64,000 nucleotides of DNA from Flavobacterium gilvum (GCF_001761465.1 NZ_CP017479.1:1736001-1800000), one strand, 5' to 3'; shown: positions 27,475-38,151, numbered from the stretch's first letter. The notes: generated from the letters alone by a model not told the origin. Program-made: numbers and translations.

Positions 27475-30400
27475 ATGGAAAAACTTAAAATTTTATTATT
27501 TGCCTTTTTTGTCTGCTTATCTGCGAATAGCTGGGCACAAAAAACGGAAGTGTCAGGTGCAGTTTTGGATGAGAAGAGTATGCCGCTGCCTGGTGCCAAC
27601 GTAATTGAAAATGGCACTAAAAACAGTGTCATGACCGATTTTGATGGAAAATTTAAGATAACTGTTTCAGATAAAAATGCGGTATTGCTAATTTCCTTCG
27701 TTGGGTTTGTGGACCAACGCATCAAAATTGATGGTTCAAGATCCAATTATCAGATTAAATTAATTTCTACTACTACCAGTTTGGAACAAGTAGTTGTTGT
27801 GGGATATGGTAAAGGATCACGTAAAAACTTGACAACAGCAGTTTCTTCTGTTAAGGCTGATCAGTTAAATAATGGTGTAATCGCAGACGTTGGTCAGTTG
27901 TTACAGGGTAAAGTTGCCGGTCTGAATGTTTCGTCGAGTGGCGACCCAACAAAAGCTTCTTCGGTAGTTTTGCGTGGTGCCTCGACATTAAACAGTTCTC
28001 AAGGGCCTTTTTATGTGGTTGATGGTATTCCGGGTGTAGATATTTCTATCATTGCTCCAGAAGACATTGTTACTGTAGATGTATTAAAAGATGCTGCTGC
28101 AACTGCTATTTATGGTAATCGTGCTGCAAATGGGGTTATTATGGTTACAACAAAAAGAGGTACCAAAGATAAAACTCAGATTAATTATAGTAATTATTTT
28201 GGTTTCGAAAAAGTTTCTAATCAACTTGATATGATGAATTCAGATCAATTGAGATCCTTTCTTGCCAAAAATAAAATGAACTTTACTCCTGAAAATGATA
28301 AAGGAGCGAATACCGATTGGCAAGATGCAATCCTTAGACCTGGCTATGCAAATTCAATGAGTCATAATCTTTCGATGAGTGGTGGTGGTGAACATGGAAA
28401 TTATTTTGGAAGTATAACTTATATCGATAAAGAAGGGGTGATGCAGGGGAATAATTTTTCACGTGTAATTGCACACTTGGCTATTGAGCAATATGCTTTT
28501 GATGATCATGTGAAATTTGGTTTGAATGTTACAAACTCAAATAGTGTTTATAACAACGTTCCACAACGTAATTCGGTACTTTTACAATCAGTTAGCCACC
28601 TTCCTGTTTCACCGATTAAAAATCCTGATGGGACTTATTTTGAAAACTTCATTCAAACAGGTTATTTCAATCCTGTTGCTATGATTAATCACGCAGATGA
28701 TGATACCAAAACAAATAATTTAGTTGGTAGTTTAACTACAGAAGTAAAACTTCCTTGGGGATTTACTTATAATCTAAATCTTTCGTACCAACAATTAAAT
28801 TCTTTACATGGTGAATTTTATGATAGTTATTATCAAAAATACAACAGTGGTAATTTCTACAATAATCCAGACCCACCATTGGTAAAAACATTAATGAATT
28901 TTGGTGTAAATGGATCAGCTTTAAGAAATTCATACCAAACCAGTAATTCAATTATCGAAAGTTTCCTAAATTGGGATAAGACTTTTGGCGAACATAAAAT
29001 TAAAGCTGTAGTTGGTTATTCTTGGCAAGAAGATGTTTTGGGTGACGGATTCCAAGCTACAAACACTAATTTCCCTGTGGATAACGTAAGTTACAACAAC
29101 CTAGCTTTAGGAAATTACGGTGCAGTTTCTGGTTACAAAGTAGATTTTGGAGACAGTAGAGCTTATCAGAAAAAACGTTTGATTTCAGAATTTGCTCGTT
29201 TGAATTATAACTACAAGGATAAATATCTTTTGCAAGGATCTATCAGAAGAGATGGAGGTTCAGTATTTGGATCAAATAATCAATGGGGGTATTTCCCTTC
29301 AGTAGGTGGAGCTTGGAGAATTGACAAAGAAGGTTTCATGCAAAATCAAAAGATTTTCAGCGACTTAAAACTTCGTGGAAGCTGGGGTGAAACTGGTAAC
29401 TCTTCTGGATTCAATGCCTATACAGCTCAATTTATTTCAGGAAGTCTTGGTACATTTTATTATAATGGACAACAAGCTGGGGCATACGGGCCAAATCAAG
29501 CGGCTAACCCAGATTTGAATTGGGAAAAAACGGCTACCACAAATATAGGTCTTGATTTTTCGATTTTAAGCGGAAAAGTGTCTGGATCTGTTGAGGTGTA
29601 TGACAAGAAAACAACAGATATGATTTATAATTATGCTGTAAATCCTGCACTTGTACCAGTAGGAACAATTGTTGCCAACGGTGGTGATATGTCAAATAAA
29701 GGGGTTGAGGTTAGTTTAAGCAGTACTCCAATTAAAACCAAAAATTTCAGTTGGTCAACTACTTTGAATTACTCACACAACGAAAACAAAATTACCAAAT
29801 TGACAAATCCGTATTTTATTGGAGGTGACTCAATACGAAGAGTTCAACCTGATGGAGGTGGACAAACAGGTAGTACTTTGCAAATCTTTAAAGAAGGAAA
29901 ACCGCTTGGTCAATTCTTTACACTTAAATATGAAGGAAAAAATGCAGCTGGTGTTTCTCAATATCGTGCCAAAGACGGTAGTTTGACAACGAATCCTGCT
30001 ATTGGAGTTGATTACCATTATTTGGGTAGTGCACAACCTAAATTCTTAATGGGATGGGATAATAGTTTTACATACAAAAGATTTGATTTGAATATCTTTT
30101 TCCGTGGGGTATTTGGTAACAAAGTTTTTAATGCAACACGTGCCGATTTATTCAGGCCAAGTACTGCAATGTCAAACAATATTCTTGTAGACGCTGGAGA
30201 TGAATCACCAAGTGACCTTAATGCTTACAAGTATTCATCTCGCTTTATAGAAGATGGTAGTTATATCAGATTGGACAATATGACTTTTGGTTATGATTTT
30301 GGTAAAGTGGGTAAATACATTAAAAAGATTCGTCTCTATGAAACAGTAAATAATCTGTTTGTAATTACCAAATATACCGGAATTGACCCAGAGGTAGAAC

Positions 30401-30486
30401 AAGGAGGAACTGCGCCAGGTGTAGATTCGAATAACTTTTATCCAAAAACCAGAACCTTTTTGTTTGGTTTAAACGTGATTTTCTAA
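27475..30486 (+). CDS. SusC/RagA-family TonB-dependent receptor
   Basis: This outer-membrane oligosaccharide importer has 1003 residues. It has a signal peptide (ending SWAQ), a carboxypeptidase-regulatory-like domain (VSGAVLDEKSMPLPGANVIE, about residues 25-100), and a plug starting near VVVGYGKGSRKNLTTAV. The plug contains LRGASTLN and YVVDGIPGVD. A 22-strand-type barrel follows and ends in LNVIF. The paired SusD follows after 109 bases, and two GH92-family enzymes come next. This suggests import of fragments from mannose-containing glycans, although the window also holds other glycosidases. Operator B lies directly ahead, so expression is likely activated by the hybrid regulator. Confidence 0.96.
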   Translation: MEKLKILLFAFFVCLSANSWAQKTEVSGAVLDEKSMPLPGANVIENGTKNSVMTDFDGKFKITVSDKNAVLLISFVGFVDQRIKIDGSRSNYQIKLISTTTSLEQVVVVGYGKGSRKNLTTAVSSVKADQLNNGVIADVGQLLQGKVAGLNVSSSGDPTKASSVVLRGASTLNSSQGPFYVVDGIPGVDISIIAPEDIVTVDVLKDAAATAIYGNRAANGVIMVTTKRGTKDKTQINYSNYFGFEKVSNQLDMMNSDQLRSFLAKNKMNFTPENDKGANTDWQDAILRPGYANSMSHNLSMSGGGEHGNYFGSITYIDKEGVMQGNNFSRVIAHLAIEQYAFDDHVKFGLNVTNSNSVYNNVPQRNSVLLQSVSHLPVSPIKNPDGTYFENFIQTGYFNPVAMINHADDDTKTNNLVGSLTTEVKLPWGFTYNLNLSYQQLNSLHGEFYDSYYQKYNSGNFYNNPDPPLVKTLMNFGVNGSALRNSYQTSNSIIESFLNWDKTFGEHKIKAVVGYSWQEDVLGDGFQATNTNFPVDNVSYNNLALGNYGAVSGYKVDFGDSRAYQKKRLISEFARLNYNYKDKYLLQGSIRRDGGSVFGSNNQWGYFPSVGGAWRIDKEGFMQNQKIFSDLKLRGSWGETGNSSGFNAYTAQFISGSLGTFYYNGQQAGAYGPNQAANPDLNWEKTATTNIGLDFSILSGKVSGSVEVYDKKTTDMIYNYAVNPALVPVGTIVANGGDMSNKGVEVSLSSTPIKTKNFSWSTTLNYSHNENKITKLTNPYFIGGDSIRRVQPDGGGQTGSTLQIFKEGKPLGQFFTLKYEGKNAAGVSQYRAKDGSLTTNPAIGVDYHYLGSAQPKFLMGWDNSFTYKRFDLNIFFRGVFGNKVFNATRADLFRPSTAMSNNILVDAGDESPSDLNAYKYSSRFIEDGSYIRLDNMTFGYDFGKVGKYIKKIRLYETVNNLFVITKYTGIDPEVEQGGTAPGVDSNNFYPKTRTFLFGLNVIF

Positions 30487-30595
30487 AAATTAAATTGTAA
30501 ACACTATGAAATGAGCACTACTACAAATTTGGTATCAAAACCCAATGCCTGTGTGCAAATTACATATGACCCAAAAAACAATAAAATATCGACAT

Positions 30596-32203
30596 ATGAA
30601 AAAAATATTCAAATATATAGGACTTCCAGTACTTGCAGCCGGTTTATTATGGTCTTGCGAAAATCTTGATGTGCCAATTACAACACAACTTACACCAGAT
30701 GTATTCCCTCAAAATTCGGCACAGTATATTCAAACATCTGGCGCTGTATATGCTGCTTTTCGTGGAGATTTAGCTTTTTCCTGGTGGAATTCACAATCAT
30801 TAACCACAGATGAGTCCATTATGCCTGCACGTGCCGGAAACTGGTTTGACAATAGAGCTTATGCTTGTCAGCATTATCATGACTGGACGGCAGATAATGG
30901 CGTTGGTCCGTGGGATTGGGCAGAAAAAGTTATTGGAACAAGTAATCAGACCATTGCAATTTTAGATAAAACGATGCCTAGTGGTGCAGAAAAATCTACA
31001 ATGATTTCTGAATTGAAAACAATGCGTGCCATTTCTTATTTCATGATGATGGACTCTTATGGAGGTGTGCCATTGGATACGGTTTATGGTGAATTTAGTT
31101 CTAAATCCAGAGCTAGTAGAGTTGAAGTTTTTAATTTCATTGAAAAAGAATTAAAAAAGGCTATTCCTAATCTAAATCCTGCATCAGGAATAACAACATA
31201 CGGCCGACCAAATAAACAAACAGCAAATGCTATGCTTGCCAAGTTGTATTTGAATGCTGAGGTTTATACTGGAACACAACGATATAATGATTGTGTTGCG
31301 GCCTGCGATGCTGTAATTAATTCCGGATTGTATGCTATTGAACCAAGAGCTTCATACCTTCAAATGTTTTATCCAAACAATGGTCCGCAAATGAAAGAGT
31401 TCATTTTTGCAGTACCTTTTGATCCTTCTGCAGCCACAGTAGGTTACAATGGACAAATGTACCACTCACGTTATGATGTGCCACGTTCAGAAAGAGCTAA
31501 GTTTGGTCTTGCTTTTACGCCGAGTGCGCCTAGAAGTACTCTGGCTTCATTCTATGCTTATTTCAATGATGCTAATGATATTCGTAACAAGCAATGGTTG
31601 ACTGGTTTGCAATTTATGAATGATGGTGTTACTCCAGTAATGGTTACTACTACAAAGAAAGGGTATGACCAATTTTATACTGGTGCAGATGGTGGAGCTA
31701 CTTATACCTATCAGGTAAATTTAACACCAGATATTGTACTTCGTCAGAATCCTGCTTTGTTTGACTGTGGGAATGATGAAATTGCCTGGAATATGGGGTA
31801 CAGAAATATTAAATTTTACCCAGATGCTAGTTCAACAAGCCGTAACCAGAATAATGACGTACCATTTTTGCGCTATTCAGATGTTATTTTGATGAAAGCT
31901 GAGGCCATTCTTCGTGGAGGAAATGCTACTTTGGGACAAACGGCTCTTTCGTTGGTAAACATGGTTCGTTCCAATCGCTCAACTTCTGCTGCATGGACAG
32001 CCGTAACATTAGATGATTTGTACAAAGAAAGAAGCCGTGAATTTGCTTGGGAAGCATGGCATAGAAATGACATGATCCGTTTTGGTAAATATGAAGGACA
32101 ATGGGGATTCAAAACGAATTCGGAAACATACCGTCGTATTTTCCCTATTCCAACTTATGCTAAGGCTTTGAATCCTAATTTGGGTCAAAATCCTGGGTAT
32201 TAG
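30596..32203 (+). CDS. SusD/RagB-family surface lipoprotein
   Basis: This glycan-binding lipoprotein partners the receptor upstream. The ATG at 30596 is chosen over an in-frame ATG at 30545 because it gives a clean lipoprotein signal (MKKIFKYIGLPVLAAGLLWSC, lipobox Cys at residue 21). The 535-residue protein shows SusD-type helices (TMRAISYFMMMDSYGGVPLD) and the C-terminal ERSREFAWEAWHRNDMIRFG, then IFPIPT and LGQNPGY. A terminator follows the gene, so the GH92 genes may depend partly on another promoter. Confidence 0.94.
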   Translation: MKKIFKYIGLPVLAAGLLWSCENLDVPITTQLTPDVFPQNSAQYIQTSGAVYAAFRGDLAFSWWNSQSLTTDESIMPARAGNWFDNRAYACQHYHDWTADNGVGPWDWAEKVIGTSNQTIAILDKTMPSGAEKSTMISELKTMRAISYFMMMDSYGGVPLDTVYGEFSSKSRASRVEVFNFIEKELKKAIPNLNPASGITTYGRPNKQTANAMLAKLYLNAEVYTGTQRYNDCVAACDAVINSGLYAIEPRASYLQMFYPNNGPQMKEFIFAVPFDPSAATVGYNGQMYHSRYDVPRSERAKFGLAFTPSAPRSTLASFYAYFNDANDIRNKQWLTGLQFMNDGVTPVMVTTTKKGYDQFYTGADGGATYTYQVNLTPDIVLRQNPALFDCGNDEIAWNMGYRNIKFYPDASSTSRNQNNDVPFLRYSDVILMKAEAILRGGNATLGQTALSLVNMVRSNRSTSAAWTAVTLDDLYKERSREFAWEAWHRNDMIRFGKYEGQWGFKTNSETYRRIFPIPTYAKALNPNLGQNPGY

Positions 32204-32244
32204 GATAAATACTAATAAAACAAATTGTAATAGATTTTAACTCT

Positions 32245-32286
32245 AAAAAAAGGAGAGGAAGATTAAAAATTTCTTCTCCTTTTTTA
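32245..32286 (+). terminator. Terminator after the second susD
   Basis: An A-rich arm AAAAAGGAGAGGAAGA pairs with TCTTCTCCTTTTT, with one bulged base and an AT-rich loop. The T-run is built into the right arm. Confidence 0.75.
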
Positions 32287-32330
32287 TTAAAAAGTTTGAT
32301 TTTGGTTGTTTGTAAAGTTTGATAATTAAA

Positions 32331-32531
32331 ACTCGTTGGGTGTAATTCTATTTAAACAAAAATTGAACACATAGGCAAATAGATTTTATAGTTCATCTGT
32401 ATAGAATGAATAGAAATAGCACTATTTCACACATAGCCTATCTCTGTGAGAAGTGAAACGGTTATGTAATTCTTTTTAAAAACTATAAATTCTATGTTTC
32501 TGTGTTAAAACATAATTATACCAAGCTGGTT
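32331..32531. mobile_element. Miniature inverted-repeat element, family 1, copy A
   Basis: The left end ACTCGTTGGGTGTAATT is mirrored by the right end, whose reverse complement reads AACCAGCTTGGTATAATTAT and continues into AACACAGAAACATAGA. The interior (AGAATGAATAGAAATAG, then CACATAG, CTGTGAGAAGTGAAACGGTTAT) matches copy B at 37962-38151. There is no coding capacity. No clear target duplication was found. Confidence 0.7.
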
Positions 32532-32701
32532 ATTAAATAGTTGATGTACTTTTTTGAAACCAAAAAAAAGAATACAATTGATAAATAGTGAAACACTACA
32601 GAATTATTTGTTGTGTAAAGACGGCCTAATCCCCAAATTTTGGGCCAAATAAAACCAATACATCTCAAGCAAGTATGTGGCTTGTCAATATAAAAAGTGA
32701 A

Positions 32702-35014
32702 ATGAAATTCGATAAAATTTATAAAATTGGACGCATAGGAATAGGAATCTGCCTTGTCTTTCAAGTGTCTTGTAAAGCCGTAAAAACAGCTTCTCTTCCA
32801 AATAACCAATTGGTGGATAAGGTGTACCCTTTGCTTGATACCGAAAATTCACGCTGGTTTTACTTTTCTTCCGCCAGCCGTCCATTTGGGATGGTAAATT
32901 TAAGTCCGGATACTCAAATCAATGGTGATTGGGGTTGTGGATATAAGTATAAAACCGATACGGTAAAAGGGTTTAGCCATGTTCATGAATGGCAGTTGTC
33001 TGGGGTTTCAGTAATGCCTGTTACTGTTTCCAAAGAAAATGAAAAAAGTATTTTTAAAGATTTTTATTCAAAATTCAGTCATGAAACAGAGAAAATAACT
33101 CCAGGTTATCATTTTCTTATTCTTGACAGATACCAAATAAAGGCCGAATTGACGAGCACCAAAAGAGTAGGTTTTCATAGATACACATTTCCTGTCAATG
33201 ATCAAAAAGCAATTCTGTTCAATCTGAATACTATTTTGGGGCCAACTGATAATACAAATGGTCTATTGGAAAAAAATAACGATTATGAACTTTCTGGGTC
33301 ATTGGTTTTAAGCACTAATTTTAGACGTCCAAAACCATTGACCGTATTTTATAAAGTTAAATTTAATGCTCCAATCGCTTCGGTAGAGCGTGATTCAACT
33401 ACCGGAAACTTTCTGGTTCATTTTGGTAAATCCGATAAAAAAATATTGATGAAGGTTGGCATTTCCTATACTTCGGTAGAAAATGCTTCTATCAATATTC
33501 AGGAAGAATTGCCTCATTGGGATTTTGATAAAGTAGTGAAAGAATCCAGAAACGAATGGAATAATTTGTTGGGCAGAATTAAAGTTGAAGGTGGAACAGA
33601 AACCGATCAAAGAAGATTTTATACCGATCTTTGGCACGCTTTGCAGGGGCGAAAAATGATTAGTGATGTAAATGGTGCTTATCCTGATAATACGGGAGAA
33701 AAATTCAGAATCGGGCAATTGCCGCTTGATGAGAAAGGCAAACCCAAATTTAACCAGTACAATTCGGATTCGTTTTGGGGAGCACAATGGACAATTAATA
33801 CACTTTGGGGACTTGTTTACCCCGAAATCATGGACGAATTTGTTCATTCGTTGATGCAGTATTATAAAGATGGCGGAATGATTCCGCGTGGGCCATCGGG
33901 TGGGAATGATACGTATGTGATGACCGGAGCTTCGACTACACCTTTTTTGGTTACTGCCATTCAAAAAGGAATTGTAAAAGACGATTTGGAATCTATTTAT
34001 GAGGCACTCAAAAAAAACCACATGCTCAATGGTATCATGGGAAAAGCAGGATATGAGCACAAAACAAATAGCGGGGGTGGCTTAAAATATTATCTGGAAA
34101 AAGGCTTTGTTCCCTATCCAAATCCGGATGGAAATTTTGGAAGTCATCAGGACGGAGCCGGACTTACGTTGGAATATGCTTATGAAGATTGGACTTTGGC
34201 ACAATTGGCCAAAAAATTAAATCACCAGGAAGATTATAATTATTTCATGTCGAGATCCAGAAATTATCAAAATGTTTTTGATAAAACAGTTGGATGGATG
34301 CGTCCAAAAAATGTTGATGGAAAATGGCTTGAAAATTTTGATCCTTATCTGTATGAAAACGGATTTGTAGAATCCAACAGCGCACAAACTACATGGTTTG
34401 TACCACATGATATTGAAGGTTTGGCAGTGCTAATGGGTGGAAAAGAAAAAGCAACTGAAAAATTGAATACTCAATTTGAGACTGCAAGAAAATTAAAATT
34501 CACATCGGGTACTTCGCATGAAGCGGAATTGCATCCTGAGTTGAGCCGTATTCCGATAAATTTTGGAAATCAGCCTTCTATACAAACAACTTTTATTTTT
34601 AATAAGTTAGGAAGACCTGATTTAACACAGTATTGGACTCGAAATGTGGTAAAAGAAACCTTCAGCGGACTGAATCCGGAAACGGGTTATAATGGCGATG
34701 AAGACCAAGGTTTGATGGGAAGTCTTAACGTATTGCTTAAGATTGGTTTGTTTCAAATGAATGGCGGAACTGATGAAAATCCAGAGTACCAAATTGGAAG
34801 TCCATTATTCAATAAAGTGTCTATTGAATTGAATCCAAAGTATTATTCTGGCAGGAATTTTGTTATTGAATCGGCAAATAATAGTCCTTCTAATATCTAT
34901 ATAAATAAAATTAAATTCAATAATACAGATGTAGATAACTTTAGCATTTCCCATCAGGATATTACAAATGGAGGAAAATTGATTCTGGAAATGTCTGATA
35001 AGCCAAAGCATTAA
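32702..35014 (+). CDS. GH92-family glycosidase, lipoprotein
   Basis: GH92 enzymes are calcium-dependent exo-alpha-mannosidases. The ATG at 32702 gives a lipoprotein signal (MKFDKIYKIGRIGIGICLV, then FQVSC); an in-frame ATG nine codons earlier is less suitable. The roughly 770-residue product has the N-terminal GH92 beta domain (YPLLDTENSRWFYFSSASRPFG) and a toroid domain (RRFYTDLWHALQGRKM, RGPSGGNDTYVM). The active-site region reads GYNGDEDQGLMGSL, where the next gene has the more usual GNDDSGAMSSW. This is therefore a divergent member, possibly with different linkage or substrate. It precedes the second GH92 gene by 52 bases. Confidence 0.88.
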   Translation: MKFDKIYKIGRIGIGICLVFQVSCKAVKTASLPNNQLVDKVYPLLDTENSRWFYFSSASRPFGMVNLSPDTQINGDWGCGYKYKTDTVKGFSHVHEWQLSGVSVMPVTVSKENEKSIFKDFYSKFSHETEKITPGYHFLILDRYQIKAELTSTKRVGFHRYTFPVNDQKAILFNLNTILGPTDNTNGLLEKNNDYELSGSLVLSTNFRRPKPLTVFYKVKFNAPIASVERDSTTGNFLVHFGKSDKKILMKVGISYTSVENASINIQEELPHWDFDKVVKESRNEWNNLLGRIKVEGGTETDQRRFYTDLWHALQGRKMISDVNGAYPDNTGEKFRIGQLPLDEKGKPKFNQYNSDSFWGAQWTINTLWGLVYPEIMDEFVHSLMQYYKDGGMIPRGPSGGNDTYVMTGASTTPFLVTAIQKGIVKDDLESIYEALKKNHMLNGIMGKAGYEHKTNSGGGLKYYLEKGFVPYPNPDGNFGSHQDGAGLTLEYAYEDWTLAQLAKKLNHQEDYNYFMSRSRNYQNVFDKTVGWMRPKNVDGKWLENFDPYLYENGFVESNSAQTTWFVPHDIEGLAVLMGGKEKATEKLNTQFETARKLKFTSGTSHEAELHPELSRIPINFGNQPSIQTTFIFNKLGRPDLTQYWTRNVVKETFSGLNPETGYNGDEDQGLMGSLNVLLKIGLFQMNGGTDENPEYQIGSPLFNKVSIELNPKYYSGRNFVIESANNSPSNIYINKIKFNNTDVDNFSISHQDITNGGKLILEMSDKPKH

Positions 35015-35066
35015 TGTTTTAAACTTTAAATGAGAAAAATAACTACGAAAGAAATATAATATACAA

Positions 35067-37337
35067 ATGAAAATATACACTAAGGCTATACTTTTTTTAG
35101 GGATATCGTCATTCTTTACAATTAATGCCCAAAACCCGGTTCATAATTATGTTGACCCCATGATTGGGTCAGAAGGTGTTGGTCGTGTTTTTATAGGCCC
35201 ATCGTGTCCTTACGGAATGGTAAAACCAAGTCCGGATTGCACCGTAAACTCGAATAGCGGATGGTTGCCTTTACCAAAAGAAGTGACAGGATTTAGCCAG
35301 ATTCATGTTAGCGGAACCGGTGGCGGTCCAAAATATGGTAATATTCAGATTATGCCTTTTTCTGGCGCTTTGGATAAGTTGGATCAAACTTCTTATAGAG
35401 CAGAGGAAAATGTGAAATTGGGTTATTATGAAACGGTTTTTAAAGAAAATCAAATAAAAACTGAAATAACAACCGCCGAAAAAGCTTCTTTTTATCGCAT
35501 TACTTACCCAAAAAATGCTTCCAAAGAACTAAAGATTGATCCCGGTTTTTTCTTGGGCGAATCTCCAGAACCGGAAGGAAGGGAAGCGCAGCAATTTGTA
35601 GGATCCCAAATAGAGATTGTTTCAGATCACGAAGTTCGAGGCTATAGCCGAATAAGAGGCGGGTGGAATAATGGCCGTGCTTACACCGTTTATTTCTGGG
35701 CTGTTTTTGACCAGCCAATCGCAAAATACGTTACCTGCAAAGACGGAAAATTTTATGCCAATCAATCTTCCCAATTTGATTCAGGGAAAAAAACAGCGGC
35801 TTTGTTTTCTTTTGGAAAAGATGGAAAACAGGAGCTGAACGTAAAAATCGGAATTTCTTTTTTAAGTGAATTAAAAGCAAAAAATAACGTCGAGGTCGAA
35901 ATCCCGCATTGGAATTTTAATACGGTTTTATCGGCTTTGCAAAATAAATGGGAGCCATTACTAAGCCGTATAAAACTCTCATCAGATACTTCTGAAGAGT
36001 ATAAGAAAATGTTTTATACCGGTTTGTATCACACCATGTTAGCGCCTGTGGACAGAACAGGGGAGAACCCGTTATGGACAAATGATGAGCCGTATTACGA
36101 TGATTTTTATTGTATTTGGGATACTTTCAGGAGTTCCAGTCCGCTTATAACATTGATAGATTCCAAGCGTGAAGTCGAAATTGTCAACGCAATGTTGAAC
36201 ATTTACAAAAGAGACGGTTATATGCCCGAAGGCCGAAGCGGAAATGATAACGGCCGTACGCAAGGCGGTTCGAATGCAGAAGTGGTCGTAGCCGATGCAT
36301 TTGTCAAAAACCTAAAAGGAATTGATTACGAATTGGCATTGAAAGCCATGCTGAAAGACGCTACAGTTCCTCCCGGCGGAAACGAAGAGAAAGAAGGAAG
36401 AGGTGGATTGATGGAATATCTGCGTTTGGGTTATGTGCCTTATAATGTTCCCCGTGCCGGAAACATGACGATCGATTTTTCATATAATGATTATAATATT
36501 GCCACCGTGGCCAAAGGATTAGGCTACACTGATTTATACAATCAATACATGAAACAGGCCGACAGTTGGCAGAATTTATGGCGTTCTGATTATGAAAATA
36601 ACGGGGCCAAAGGATTTATTATGCCAAAAGACGCAGCAGGAAATTGGTTGGATGATATTGTTTTTGGAGAATCAAAAATTCAAAAACCAACATTCAAGTA
36701 TACTCCGGTTATTATTGAATCTCCTTGGTATGTTTGCCACTGGTGCGTATTTTTCTACGAAGCAAATTCTTGGGAGTATTCGTTTAGTATTCCGCATGAT
36801 GTTCCAGAGCTTGTTCGCAAGTCTGGAGGTAATGAGGCTTTCCAAAAAAGATTGGATATTTTCTTTGATTCAAAATTGTATAATGTAGCTAACGAACCGT
36901 CATTTTTGACACCTTGCTTGTACCATTGGATTGGAAAACCGTATTTGAGCAGTGACAGAATTCACGAAATTATTCAGAACAATTTTAATGCGACTCCTAA
37001 CGGTTTACCCGGAAATGATGATTCGGGAGCGATGTCTTCCTGGCTCGCTTTTCACATGATGGGTTTGTATCCTAATGCGGGTCAGCCTTATTATTTATTG
37101 AATGCACCTTTCATTAAGGAAACTACTGTTCAGTTAGAAAATGGAAACAATTTTAAGATAACTGCCAAGAATATGAATGCTAAAAATAAATATATAAAAG
37201 CAGCTTTCTTAAACGGGAAACCGTACAACAAAGCGTGGATTATGCATGATGATATTATGAAGGGAGGCGAATTGGTTTTTGAAATGGATTCAAAACCTTC
37301 GACTTGGGGAACGACTATTTTACCACCAAAAAAATAA
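35067..37337 (+). CDS. GH92-family alpha-mannosidase, exported
   Basis: This 756-residue periplasmic or secreted enzyme has a signal peptide ending NAQ. Its N-terminal beta domain (VDPMIGSEGVGRVFIGPSCPYGMVKPSPD) is typical of GH92. The toroid domain contains FYTGLYHTMLAP, YCIWDTFRSSSPL and the catalytic loop GNDDSGAMSSWLAFHMMGLYP with its Asp pair. These are the family's key features, so exo-alpha-mannosidase activity is likely. It sits between a divergent GH92 protein and a small exported protein 12 bases downstream, and all three look co-transcribed. Confidence 0.93.
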   Translation: MKIYTKAILFLGISSFFTINAQNPVHNYVDPMIGSEGVGRVFIGPSCPYGMVKPSPDCTVNSNSGWLPLPKEVTGFSQIHVSGTGGGPKYGNIQIMPFSGALDKLDQTSYRAEENVKLGYYETVFKENQIKTEITTAEKASFYRITYPKNASKELKIDPGFFLGESPEPEGREAQQFVGSQIEIVSDHEVRGYSRIRGGWNNGRAYTVYFWAVFDQPIAKYVTCKDGKFYANQSSQFDSGKKTAALFSFGKDGKQELNVKIGISFLSELKAKNNVEVEIPHWNFNTVLSALQNKWEPLLSRIKLSSDTSEEYKKMFYTGLYHTMLAPVDRTGENPLWTNDEPYYDDFYCIWDTFRSSSPLITLIDSKREVEIVNAMLNIYKRDGYMPEGRSGNDNGRTQGGSNAEVVVADAFVKNLKGIDYELALKAMLKDATVPPGGNEEKEGRGGLMEYLRLGYVPYNVPRAGNMTIDFSYNDYNIATVAKGLGYTDLYNQYMKQADSWQNLWRSDYENNGAKGFIMPKDAAGNWLDDIVFGESKIQKPTFKYTPVIIESPWYVCHWCVFFYEANSWEYSFSIPHDVPELVRKSGGNEAFQKRLDIFFDSKLYNVANEPSFLTPCLYHWIGKPYLSSDRIHEIIQNNFNATPNGLPGNDDSGAMSSWLAFHMMGLYPNAGQPYYLLNAPFIKETTVQLENGNNFKITAKNMNAKNKYIKAAFLNGKPYNKAWIMHDDIMKGGELVFEMDSKPSTWGTTILPPKK

Positions 37338-37349
37338 AAAACACTAAGT

Positions 37350-37916
37350 ATGAAAAATACAATTTTAGCGATCCTTTTTTGTACAATTGGTCAAATAGGA
37401 CTGTCACAAAACTATGTTCCATCAATTAAAAACAATACAGAATTAAACTATATCTGTAAGCTGCATGGTCAAACGAGGCCATTGACACTTACCATCAAAA
37501 TGGACAAGGATACACTTGTTTTAAATTTGGTGACCCGAGGCGTGAAAAGTAATATTGTGATTAGCCAGAAAGCTTTGAAAAATGGTAACGCATTGAGTTT
37601 TAATCAAGGAGAATATTCAGAAGTTTTGGTTTTGAAACCTACCGAAACTTTTTTTATGATTTCGCAGTCGGCTTACCAGGATTTGTTGAAAAATAAGAAG
37701 TTTATTTATAACAATACGACTTATGTTTTGGATGAAAAAGTCGAAAAAAGTAGTGTTGCTGTTGATGGAAAATCTGTTGATGCTTTTCATGTGATTGCAC
37801 AGATTGACAAAACTGAAATGTGGATTATCAAAAATCCCGATTTCCCTTTAATCTGTAAAATAACCGAAAACCCATTGGAAATTAATTTTACACTTGTAAA
37901 AATTGCGGATAAGTAA
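37350..37916 (+). CDS. Exported protein of unknown function, 188 residues
   Basis: The protein has a signal peptide (MKNTILAILFCTIGQIGLSQN) and a beta-rich mature part of about 165 residues with a short Cys pair pattern (ICKLHG near residue 33 and LICKITE near residue 165). It lies 12 bases after the GH92 gene, so it belongs to the same unit and is probably periplasmic. I recognise no family. The layout resembles small beta-sandwich or lipocalin-like accessory proteins. Confidence 0.75.
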   Translation: MKNTILAILFCTIGQIGLSQNYVPSIKNNTELNYICKLHGQTRPLTLTIKMDKDTLVLNLVTRGVKSNIVISQKALKNGNALSFNQGEYSEVLVLKPTETFFMISQSAYQDLLKNKKFIYNNTTYVLDEKVEKSSVAVDGKSVDAFHVIAQIDKTEMWIIKNPDFPLICKITENPLEINFTLVKIADK

Positions 37917-37961
37917 TTTTCTAGGATAAAAACTAACTGACCAATAGTTTTTATAAATAAC

Positions 37962-38151
37962 ACTCGATGGGTGAAATTATTTTTAAACACATAGAAACAT
38001 AGATTTAATAGCAAATTATTAAAGAAAGAATAGAAATAGGTCTATTTTCCACATAGATTGGCTATGTGAAGAGTAAAACGATTATCAAATTCTTTTAAAT
38101 ACTGTGGATTCTATGTTTCTATGTGTTAAAAAATAATTTCGTCCGACGGGT
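37962..38151. mobile_element. Miniature inverted-repeat element, family 1, copy B
   Basis: Terminal inverted repeats of 42 bases are visible. The left arm 37962-38003 runs from ACTCGATGGGTGAAATTA to AACATAGA. The right arm 38110-38151, when reversed and complemented, runs from ACCCGTCGGACGAAATTA to AACATAGA. The 106-base interior has no ORF and matches copy A. Confidence 0.78.

Noticed and set aside
33395..34060. Minus-strand open frame of 221 codons opposite GH92
   Set aside because: It is antisense to a well-supported GH92 gene and has no recognisable motif; it is a shadow of that gene's codon use.
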